Source: CAYQQJ01 sp964419935 (lineage in GTDB: Bacteria; Pseudomonadota; Gammaproteobacteria; Pseudomonadales; Cellvibrionaceae). Taken from it: DNA of 64,000 bases. The notes under the pieces are model-generated. The model was not told the origin of the DNA and did no database searches. It was given only the letters and a program-made list of their open reading frames with translations. The DNA lies in NCBI GenBank assembly GCA_964419935.1, contig CAYQQJ010000016.1, forward strand, positions 1-64,000, written 5' to 3'. The position numbers and the translations under genes are program-made. Shown one piece after another: positions 32,986 through 40,395 of the stretch (its first letter is position 1; each line of letters begins with the position of its first letter).

Positions 32986-33236
32986 CTCTACTCAGCGTTT
33001 CGCACCCAGCGGGGGGGGCCGTCCGTATGCGCAGCCGTGTGTAAAGGTGCTCTCAGGTAATCGTAGTATATAACGGATGGGTTGTCTCAAACCAAAAAGC
33101 ATAATCCCGAGATTCATGTTCCAAGGCAGCTGAATTCTTCAGCAGCCTGAAAGATCATAAACCTGGAAGTATGGTTACGTTGCGTAGGCGCGGCAGGTTA
33201 CAATTCGGTTGTTAATGCAGCGCGAGAGGATTTTCC
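32986..33236. promoter_or_regulatory. Upstream region of the ABC transporter operon
   Basis: No gene is seen. A TACAAT -10-like hexamer is at 33199-33204 without a convincing -35. An imperfect palindrome, GGCAGCTGAA-TTC-TTCAGCAGCC (33125-33147, 9 of 10 pairs), might be an operator or hairpin; no T tract follows it. Confidence 0.3.
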
Positions 33237-34163
33237 GTGCAGTCGATTGTAGCAGTACAGAATTTAACCAAAATCTATGCGTCGGGCTTTCACGCCCTCA
33301 AAAACGTGGACCTGAATATTCGGACGGGGGAAATCTTCGCCCTGCTCGGGCCCAACGGTGCAGGCAAGTCGACGCTGATCAACATCATTTGCGGTATTGT
33401 CAATGCCAGCAGCGGCAGTGTGACAGCGGATGGCCATGACATTGTAAAAAACTACCGTGCGGCAAGGGCGAAGATTGGACTGGTTCCCCAGGAGTTGACC
33501 ACTGATGCGTTCGAGAGCGTGTGGGCGACGGTGAAGTTCAGTCGGGGTTTATTCGGAAAGCCGCCCAATAATGCCTATCTTGAGCGAGTGTTGCGGGATT
33601 TATCCCTGTGGGAGAAGAGGGACTCCAAAATCATGGCGCTCAGCGGCGGCATGAAGCGGCGGGTCATGATTGCGAAGGCGCTGTCCCATGAGCCGCAAAT
33701 CCTGTTTCTGGATGAGCCCACGGCCGGTGTTGATGTTGCGCTGCGTCGGGACATGTGGGCCATGGTACGCCGCCTACGGGAAAGCGGAGTGACAATTATC
33801 CTCACGACCCATTATATTGAAGAAGCCGAGGATATGGCCGACCGTATTGGCATTATCAACAACGGCGAAATTATCCTGGTGGAAGACAAGGTCACGCTCA
33901 TGGATAAACTGGGGCAGCAGCAACTTGTCATTTATTTACAGCAGCCTTTGAGCGCGATACCTGATGCGCTAAAGCATTATCCGTTGCGCATCGAGTCCAA
34001 CGGCCATGCATTGGCCTATACTTACGACAGTCACGAGGAACAGACCGGTATTGCCGAATTGCTACGCAACCTGGATGAGGCCGGGATAGACTATAAGAAT
34101 CTGAGCTCGCATCAGAGTTCGCTTGAGGATATTTTCGTTAGCCTGGTGGGAGAGAAACGGTGA
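33237..34163 (+). CDS. ABC transporter ATP-binding protein (YadG-like)
   Basis: This is the cytoplasmic ATPase of a two-gene ABC-2 type exporter. The 308 residues begin at a GTG preceded by AGAGGA six bases away. Walker A is GPNGAGKST, the Q loop is VPQEL, the signature is LSGGMKRRVMIAKAL (a variant of LSGGQ, common in this subfamily), Walker B is ILFLDEPTAGVD, and the switch His is in LTTHYIEEAE. The C-terminal extension ends in SSLEDIFVSLVGEKR, as in YadG. It overlaps the permease gene by four bases. The substrate is unknown. Confidence 0.93.
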   Translation: MQSIVAVQNLTKIYASGFHALKNVDLNIRTGEIFALLGPNGAGKSTLINIICGIVNASSGSVTADGHDIVKNYRAARAKIGLVPQELTTDAFESVWATVKFSRGLFGKPPNNAYLERVLRDLSLWEKRDSKIMALSGGMKRRVMIAKALSHEPQILFLDEPTAGVDVALRRDMWAMVRRLRESGVTIILTTHYIEEAEDMADRIGIINNGEIILVEDKVTLMDKLGQQQLVIYLQQPLSAIPDALKHYPLRIESNGHALAYTYDSHEEQTGIAELLRNLDEAGIDYKNLSSHQSSLEDIFVSLVGEKR

Positions 34164-34921
34164 ATTTTTACGCTGTCGGTGCAATATTCAAGTTTGAAAT
34201 GAGCCGGACGTGGCGAACCCTCATGCAAAGCATTGCTTCTCCGGTTATTTCCACCTCGTTGTATTTCGTGGTGTTCGGCTCCGCGATAGGCTCGCGTATG
34301 GTGGCAATTGATGGAATCAGTTACGGCGCTTTTATCGTTCCGGGTTTGGTGATGCTGACCCTGCTTAGCCAGAGTATTGCCAACGCGTCATTCGGTATCT
34401 ACATGCCGCGTTTTTCGGGAACGATCTATGAGGTGCTGTCGGCACCAGTGTCTTACCTGGAGATTCTTTTGGGTTACGTTGGCGCTGCGGCGACCAAATG
34501 TGTGATTCTCGGTATTCTGATTTTGGTGACCGCAAGGTTCTTTGTTGATTTTGAAATCCAGCACCCATTCTGGATGTTGGCCTTTCTGGTACTTACCGCA
34601 GTTACCTTCAGCCTCTTTGGATTTATCATCGGGATATGGGCGGACGGATTTGAAAAGCTACAAATCGTCCCGTTGATGATTGTTACGCCCTTGGCCTTTC
34701 TTGGTGGCAGTTTTTATTCCATCGATATGCTGCCGCCCCTGTGGCAGAAAATCACCTTGTTTAACCCGGTGGTGTACTTGATTAGTGGCTTTCGCTGGAG
34801 CTTTTACGGGATGGCGGACGTCAGCGTAGTGATCAGCTTGGGTATGACCTTCGCTTTCCTGATTTTATGCTTGGTCGTCGTCGCCTGGATATTCAGGACG
34901 GGCTATCGGCTGAGGAGCTGA
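34160..34921 (+). CDS. ABC-2 type transporter permease (YadH-like)
   Basis: This 253-residue inner-membrane protein has about six hydrophobic segments and the ABC-2 signature region (PLAFLGGSFYSIDMLPPLWQ, then FNPVVYLISGFRWSFYG). It begins at a GTG overlapping the ATPase stop (GTGA), so the two proteins are made together and presumably form a dimeric exporter. The family includes polysaccharide, drug and lipid exporters; nothing here shows which. The neighbouring TonB operon starts 60 bases on and may have its own promoter. Confidence 0.93.
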   Translation: MNFYAVGAIFKFEMSRTWRTLMQSIASPVISTSLYFVVFGSAIGSRMVAIDGISYGAFIVPGLVMLTLLSQSIANASFGIYMPRFSGTIYEVLSAPVSYLEILLGYVGAAATKCVILGILILVTARFFVDFEIQHPFWMLAFLVLTAVTFSLFGFIIGIWADGFEKLQIVPLMIVTPLAFLGGSFYSIDMLPPLWQKITLFNPVVYLISGFRWSFYGMADVSVVISLGMTFAFLILCLVVVAWIFRTGYRLRS

Positions 34922-34981
34922 TGACGTGTGAGCGAAGAACAATAATTGACAGCATAGCCTCAGTTGTAAGGAATGACTATA

Positions 34982-36964
34982 GTGTCACTATCGTTTATTA
35001 TGGTGCCAACACAGAGCCGGAGACCGGGTATCTTCACCGCAGGTAATCAGCTGGGTAAAGTCATTAACGTGCTTCAAAAGATGGCTTTATGTGCCGCTTT
35101 GACAGGTGCATCGGTTGTCGCTGTGGCCACGACCCGTGACGGCCGCGAATTGGCGGACCTTAGTCTGGAGGAGCTCTCGACGCTAAAGGTGACGTCGGTC
35201 TCCAAGACTGCCGAGTCCTTGTCCGACGCGCCTGCCTCCATCCATGTGATTACCGGAGCCGAAATCCAACGTACCGGTGTAACTTCTCTGCCAGAAGCCC
35301 TGAGACTCGCTCCGAACCTGCAAGTTGCACGCTTTGATGCAGCGAACTACGGGATTACGGCGCGTGGCTTTAATGGTTTGTTCGCCAACAAAATGCTCGT
35401 GATGATAGATGGGCGAACGGTTTATTCGCCCTTGTTTTCGGGCGTATTTTGGGACGTACAAGACGTTGTTCTTGAGGATGTGGAACGCATCGAAGTGGTT
35501 AGTGGTCCCGGTGCTACCCTTTGGGGCGCTAATGCGGTGAACGGCGTTATCAGCGTTACCAGCCGATCTGCAGCAGAAACTCAGGGCACATTATTATCGG
35601 TTGGCGCGAGCCCGCTGGAACACCAAGCCACGGCTCGTTACGGCGGAGAGCTGGGTGATGGTCACTACCGGGTTTACATGAAATCTAGCACTCATGATGA
35701 CATTCCGGTTGTCGGAGCTGACTTGAGTGGTACCGGGTGGCATCGCACCCACACAGGCTTTCGCAGTGATTGGGGTGACGTCCACGACGGCTTCACTTTG
35801 CAAGGCGATGCCTATCGCGGCCGACTCGGCCAGCTATATCAGGATGAGGTGGAAACCTCCGGCGTTCATCTGCTCGGTCGGATGCGTCGTCAACTCGCAC
35901 AGGATTCCGCTTTGGAGGTGCAGGCGTATTTTGACCATACGGAGCGCGATCAACCGGGGTTAGGGGCACAGGATCTCAACGTGTTTGATCTGGAGTTCCA
36001 TCATGCTGTCAAACCCAATGCGGCCCATAATGTTGTCTGGGGCGGGGGTTATCGGCGGGCGCGAGATCATGTTGTATCTGACACGCTTCATTTCATGCCC
36101 GAAAAACTCACAATGAATTGGGCCAACATCTTTGTTCAGGACGAAATCGAGCTCCGTGATGATATTCGGCTTACGCTGGGAACCAAGTTGGAAAAAAATC
36201 CCTATACGGGTTGGGAATATCTGCCCAACCTGCGAATGGCCTGGATTCCTTCGTCCAGCCAGTTGGTATGGACTGCCGTTTCACGCGCCGTGCGCTCGCC
36301 GTCCCGTATCGATCGGGATCTGTACGTACCCGGTTTTCCCGCAGGCATGAACGGAGAGCCCAATTATTTAATCGCCGGCGGGCCGGATTTTGTATCCGAA
36401 GTCGCCAAGGTCGTCGAACTCGGTTATCGAGCCCAGCCCGTGAGTAGTGCATCCTACTCATTGACCTTGTTTCACACCAACTACGAGCAGCTGAAAACCC
36501 AGGAATACCGCACGCAAGGATTTGGCTTGGAGTTCAGCAACAAAGCGCGGGCTACCAGTTACGGCCTGGAAATGTGGGGCAGCTGGCAGGCGACTTCGCG
36601 CTGGCGTTTGCGTGGTGGTGTTACCGCCCAGGATATTGACATTGAGCTCGAACCCGAGAGCTCCGATGAATTCGCGAAGCGGATGGACAGCAATGATCCT
36701 TCGGTCTATTGGATGCTTCGTTCGTCTTATGATTTCTCGAACTCTGTGCAGCTGGACGCAACTTTCCGACATGTAAATCCATTAGAGGATATTCCTGACT
36801 ATCAAGCCCTGGATTTGCGTCTTGCATGGGACATCACGCCGGAACTGGAAATATCGGTAACCGGACAAAATCTACTCGACCAATCCCATGCTGAAATTAG
36901 CGTAGAGCTCGACCGTTACGAATTCGAACGGGCGGTTTTCTGGAAGGTGATATGGCGGCAGTGA
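34982..36964 (+). CDS. TonB-dependent receptor
   Basis: This outer-membrane gated barrel has about 660 residues. The plug domain is clear: TAESLSDAPASIHVITGAEIQRTG, LPEALRLAPNLQVAR, ITARGFNGLFANKMLVMIDGRTVYSPLFSGVFWD, and VERIEVVSGPGATLWGANAVNGVI. The barrel follows and ends in an aromatic residue near the end (VFWKVIWRQ). Start choice is unsure. AAGGA fits the GTG at 34982 (nine bases) better than the ATG at 34973, and a GTG at 35069 would place the signal peptide (MALCAALTGASVVAVA) at the very N-terminus. The gene overlaps the YfiR-family gene. Together with the downstream kinase this suggests a signalling rather than purely nutritional role. The ligand is unknown. Confidence 0.88.
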   Translation: MSLSFIMVPTQSRRPGIFTAGNQLGKVINVLQKMALCAALTGASVVAVATTRDGRELADLSLEELSTLKVTSVSKTAESLSDAPASIHVITGAEIQRTGVTSLPEALRLAPNLQVARFDAANYGITARGFNGLFANKMLVMIDGRTVYSPLFSGVFWDVQDVVLEDVERIEVVSGPGATLWGANAVNGVISVTSRSAAETQGTLLSVGASPLEHQATARYGGELGDGHYRVYMKSSTHDDIPVVGADLSGTGWHRTHTGFRSDWGDVHDGFTLQGDAYRGRLGQLYQDEVETSGVHLLGRMRRQLAQDSALEVQAYFDHTERDQPGLGAQDLNVFDLEFHHAVKPNAAHNVVWGGGYRRARDHVVSDTLHFMPEKLTMNWANIFVQDEIELRDDIRLTLGTKLEKNPYTGWEYLPNLRMAWIPSSSQLVWTAVSRAVRSPSRIDRDLYVPGFPAGMNGEPNYLIAGGPDFVSEVAKVVELGYRAQPVSSASYSLTLFHTNYEQLKTQEYRTQGFGLEFSNKARATSYGLEMWGSWQATSRWRLRGGVTAQDIDIELEPESSDEFAKRMDSNDPSVYWMLRSSYDFSNSVQLDATFRHVNPLEDIPDYQALDLRLAWDITPELEISVTGQNLLDQSHAEISVELDRYEFERAVFWKVIWRQ

Positions 36965-37575
36965 TAGTCATTATGAAGCTCTGGACATTCACCAAAGCGA
37001 GTATTGATCGATCGAGTTGTCGCCGAGCGCTGTCGATGCTTCTGCTCGTTATCCTGGCTGGCGGCTTGGTTTTGCCGTCGGCACCGCGGGCTGATGAAGT
37101 TCCGTTGGCGCTCAAGGTGAAAGCGGCGATGCTCTACAAGTTTCTGGGCTACATCGAGTGGCCGCCCGAAACATTTGCATCGCCGGATTCGCCATATGTT
37201 ATCGCCGTTATTGATGCGGACGCCATTGCGTCGGAACTGGTGAGGATAACCACGCGCCGAACCGTTAATGATCGTCCTATAGAGATTTTCGTCATAGATG
37301 ATGCCAAGTCACTCGATGATGGCATCCACATGTTGTTCATAGGTGGGAAAGCTGGCCGACAACAGGAAAGACTTCTCGAACTAGCGCAACATTATTCCAT
37401 TGTTACCGTCACCGAGAATCCTGAAGGCCTTGATGAAGGAAGTGTCATCAACCTCCGGCTACAGGGCGACCGCATTCAATTTGATGTTTCACTGCTGGCT
37501 ACCGAACGGCGCAATCTCAAGGTTAGCGCGCGGATGTTGGCTGTCGCTTCTACAGTGGAGCAGGGTAGTCGATGA
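36952..37575 (+). CDS. YfiR family periplasmic protein (DUF4154)
   Basis: This 207-residue protein has a long n-region, then a signal (LSMLLLVILAGGLVLPSAPRADE). The YfiR/DUF4154 fold follows: VKAAMLYKFLGYIEWP, YVIAVIDADAIASELV, RPIEIFVIDD, HMLFIGGKAG, and the closing GSVINLRLQGDRIQFDVSLLATERRNLKVSARMLAVA. YfiR in Pseudomonas represses the diguanylate cyclase YfiN from the periplasm. Here no cyclase is adjacent; instead it sits between a TonB receptor and a sensor kinase, overlapping both genes (13 bases and four bases). It probably modulates the kinase sensor domain, which is inference. Confidence 0.88.
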   Translation: MAAVIVIMKLWTFTKASIDRSSCRRALSMLLLVILAGGLVLPSAPRADEVPLALKVKAAMLYKFLGYIEWPPETFASPDSPYVIAVIDADAIASELVRITTRRTVNDRPIEIFVIDDAKSLDDGIHMLFIGGKAGRQQERLLELAQHYSIVTVTENPEGLDEGSVINLRLQGDRIQFDVSLLATERRNLKVSARMLAVASTVEQGSR

Positions 37576-39461
37576 TGATGGAGTATATTCGAAGTTCCGT
37601 ATCGCGAAAGCTGATGCTGGTGGTCCTGGCGACAACGTTTCTGGCGCTGTTGGCCTATGCCACGGTGATGCTCGTTTATGACGTGAGAACCTACCATGAC
37701 TCCTGGGTAAAAGATCTGGCAACCCAGGCAAACATTATTGCCGAAGTGAGCACGCCAGCTCTCGAGTTTAATGATCCCGTCACTGCACAGGAAAACCTTG
37801 AGCTATTGCGTACCCGCCCGGCAATCCTGAGAGCGGCGATCTATGCTGCGGACGGAGAGCGATTCGCTGAATACTCTGGCACGGACGAGCAAACGCGAGG
37901 GTTTCCAAAAGTTCCTCGGATGGACGGTGGTTACGTCATTGAAGGAGACCGTATCAGCGTCTCGCGCCGAATTGTGAAAGACCGGAAGGTGTTGGGAACC
38001 GTCTATATTCGTGCGCGCTACGAGGTGCGTGAACGCTTGACGAATTACATGATCATTCTTGCTTGCGTGATGATCGGCAGTCTTCTCCTGGCGGCACTGA
38101 TCTCAATCTGGCTGCAGGGCGCGCTGACCCGGCCCATCTTCGCGGTCACCAATGTGGCGCGGGAGGTCATGCAGCGTCGGGATTTTTCTCTACGGGCAGA
38201 GAAATTCACTGAAGATGAAATCGGTGTACTCGTCGATGCATTTAACGACATGCTGAGTGAGGTGGAACGACGGGCGAAAGCTCTGGAAGAGTCCAATCTT
38301 TCTCTGGAACATGAAATGACCGAGCGACACGCCGCGGAAAACGCGCTGCGTATTGCTGACCGTAAGAAGGATGAGTTTTTGGCGACTCTTGCGCATGAAC
38401 TGCGCAATCCGTTGGCACCACTTCTCAACGGCCTTAAAATCCTTCAACTGAAAGGACAGGACAGCGAACCAGCCAAAGACGCCAGAGCAGTCATGCAGCG
38501 ACAGCTTCAACAAATGGTCAGGCTGGTTGATGACTTGCTGGATGTTTCCCGAATTACTACCGGTAAGCTGACCGTGAGCAGAGAGCGCGTGGAGGTGCAG
38601 TCTGTGATGCGCGCGGCGCTTGAGTCCAGCAGCTCCTTTATTGAACAATGCGGCCATACGCTCAGCGTCGAACTACCCAGTAAACCTATCTATGTGGATG
38701 CTGACCCGGTACGTCTGGCTCAGGTGCTATCCAACCTTCTCAATAACGCCGCCAAGTACACCAACCGTGGCGGCCACATTCAATTTTCCGCGCAGGCTAA
38801 TGATGACGATATCCAGATCATCGTGCTTGACGACGGTATTGGCATTGCGGAAGACATGTTGCCGGAGATTTTCGACATGTTCACCCAGGTGGATTACTCC
38901 CTGGAACGAGCGCACGCGGGGCTCGGGGTGGGTCTGGCACTGTCGCGACGGTTGGTCGAACTCCATGGCGGCACGCTCGAAGCCAGCAGCGATGGCGTTG
39001 GTCACGGCAGTCGGTTTGTGGTTACCCTGAAATTGGCAGCAGTGACAGAGGACAACGGTGAACATCGTGGGGCAGAGGGGGAAAATGAGGAAAGGTCCCA
39101 TCGTGTGTTGTTGGTCGATGACAATGTAGACTTCGTCGCTACCATGTCTACCTTGCTGTCCACTATGGGGCATCAGGTGCGTATGGTGCACAATGGTATT
39201 GACGCGCTGGACGTCGCGGGCGAGTTCGCGCCCGAGTTCGCGTTTCTCGACATTGGTATGCCGGGCCTGAACGGATATGATCTGGCGAGGCGCCTTCGGG
39301 ATTTGCCCGAAACAGCGAATAGCGTTCTCGTCGCCGTCACGGGTTGGGGGCAGGACAAAGACCGCGAGTTATCGAAAGCGGCTGGTTTTGATCATCACCT
39401 GGTCAAGCCCGTGGAGCTTAATCAGATACTGGACTTGCTGAACGAGGTGCGGCCAGTATAG
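37572..39461 (+). CDS. Hybrid sensor histidine kinase with CHASE8-like sensor and receiver domain
   Basis: This 629-residue inner-membrane kinase follows the YfiR-family gene with a four-base overlap. Order: membrane segment at about 13-37; periplasmic sensor at about 38-155 resembling CHASE8 (STPALEFNDPVTAQENLELL, VLGTVYIRARY); second membrane segment at about 158-180; HAMP; HisKA with phospho-acceptor His in LAHELRNPLAPLLNGL; HATPase with N box LLNNAAKYT, DDGIGI and GVGLALSRRLVELHGG; an acidic linker; and a C-terminal receiver (LLVDDNVDFVATM, phospho-Asp in FLDIGMPGLNGYDLA, Lys in HHLVKPVEL). All catalytic residues are present. No separate response regulator or Hpt protein is adjacent, so the output is unknown. 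Confidence 0.93.
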   Translation: MMMEYIRSSVSRKLMLVVLATTFLALLAYATVMLVYDVRTYHDSWVKDLATQANIIAEVSTPALEFNDPVTAQENLELLRTRPAILRAAIYAADGERFAEYSGTDEQTRGFPKVPRMDGGYVIEGDRISVSRRIVKDRKVLGTVYIRARYEVRERLTNYMIILACVMIGSLLLAALISIWLQGALTRPIFAVTNVAREVMQRRDFSLRAEKFTEDEIGVLVDAFNDMLSEVERRAKALEESNLSLEHEMTERHAAENALRIADRKKDEFLATLAHELRNPLAPLLNGLKILQLKGQDSEPAKDARAVMQRQLQQMVRLVDDLLDVSRITTGKLTVSRERVEVQSVMRAALESSSSFIEQCGHTLSVELPSKPIYVDADPVRLAQVLSNLLNNAAKYTNRGGHIQFSAQANDDDIQIIVLDDGIGIAEDMLPEIFDMFTQVDYSLERAHAGLGVGLALSRRLVELHGGTLEASSDGVGHGSRFVVTLKLAAVTEDNGEHRGAEGENEERSHRVLLVDDNVDFVATMSTLLSTMGHQVRMVHNGIDALDVAGEFAPEFAFLDIGMPGLNGYDLARRLRDLPETANSVLVAVTGWGQDKDRELSKAAGFDHHLVKPVELNQILDLLNEVRPV

Positions 39462-39486
39462 AGACCAACTGATATGCCAGGAATCT

Positions 39487-39750
39487 CTAGTCGAAATTGG
39501 TAGACTCCGAAAAAATATCAGTGGGCATGATTGGCTCGTATAAATCGCCAAAAAAATCGTGCAACCGCAATTGCTGGTTGTCGATGGGGGCTGAGTCTGT
39601 GTCCTTCCATGGAACGAGATATAGCACTCCGGGCAGTTCCTCGTTGGCAATGATCTTCATGGCATCCAGTTCGATTTTATCCTCGATACCTGAAGCTTGT
39701 TGGGCAGCCAAAATAATAATTGCTGATACCGCTATACGCTTGATGTTCAC
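39487..39750 (-). CDS. Small exported protein, last gene of the TPR operon
   Basis: I do not recognise this 87-residue product. The GTG at 39750 is preferred because AAGGA lies six to seven bases upstream. The N-terminus IKRIAVSAIIILAAQQASG looks like a Sec signal peptide. The short mature part includes ELDAMKIIANEELPGVLYLVPWKD, given here as a pattern with a conserved-looking ELPxVLYxVPW core, and an acidic end. It follows the TPR lipoprotein by four bases on the same strand, so it is almost certainly part of that operon. Confidence 0.7.
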   Translation of the reverse strand: MNIKRIAVSAIIILAAQQASGIEDKIELDAMKIIANEELPGVLYLVPWKDTDSAPIDNQQLRLHDFFGDLYEPIMPTDIFSESTNFD

Positions 39751-39754
39751 ACAG

Positions 39755-40393
39755 TTATCCTTCACTCAATGTCCTCTTGAGTTGATCCACCCAAAGTTTG
39801 GTATGTTGATCGTCCGGGAATGCCGCCAAGTAGTGTTGATAGTGTTCAACAGCCTTGTCGATCCTCTGAAAATAGATGTCATACATCAGCGCAATATTAT
39901 AATGAACCAGCGGATGCTCAGGCATCAGCGTGAGCGCCTTTAAGTATGCTGCTTCCGCCTCCTGATATGCACTTTTTTCAGCCGAAATCAGGCCAATAAT
40001 GTTATACGCATCAGCGACGTTCGCATCTATAGCCAACGCGTGCCGAGCCTGCTGCAGCGCTTTGTCCAGTTCCCCGGTTTTATAGTAGGCTACCGCGAGA
40101 TTGATGCAGATATCGAGATTACGGGGGTAGTCGTCAACCAGTGATTCGAGTGACGAAGCAGCCTTTTCTGGGGTGTCGCTATCGATAGCATGGATGGCTC
40201 GACGGTATTCCTGTTGGTGCTCTTGGGTCAGGCTTTGTTCGTGGATCACGTCATTTGCCGTGGTTGAACTTGTTCGAGGCGCAGTTCCACAGCTGCCAAG
40301 CAAAAAGCTTCCGCTGATCGTAGTAGCAACCAAAAGCAGAACTTTTACTAGCCGACACGTGAATGGTATTGGAAAAGTAAGCCGATTTGCCAT
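39755..40393 (-). CDS. TPR-repeat lipoprotein
   Basis: This 212-residue protein starts at the ATG at 40393, two bases after the stop of the upstream 928-codon gene; a longer frame extends into that gene and is rejected. The signal LVKVLLLVATTISGSFLLGSC ends in a lipobox, so the mature protein is lipid-anchored. From about residue 75 it is a run of tetratricopeptide repeats (INLAVAYYKTGELDKALQQA, AYNIIGLISAEKSAYQEAE, VHYNIALMYDIYFQRIDKAV). It has a general resemblance to PilF/NlpI-type assembly lipoproteins, but the context is different and no pilus gene is near. Function unknown. Confidence 0.8.
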   Translation of the reverse strand: MANRLTFPIPFTCRLVKVLLLVATTISGSFLLGSCGTAPRTSSTTANDVIHEQSLTQEHQQEYRRAIHAIDSDTPEKAASSLESLVDDYPRNLDICINLAVAYYKTGELDKALQQARHALAIDANVADAYNIIGLISAEKSAYQEAEAAYLKALTLMPEHPLVHYNIALMYDIYFQRIDKAVEHYQHYLAAFPDDQHTKLWVDQLKRTLSEG

Positions 40394-40395
40394 AT

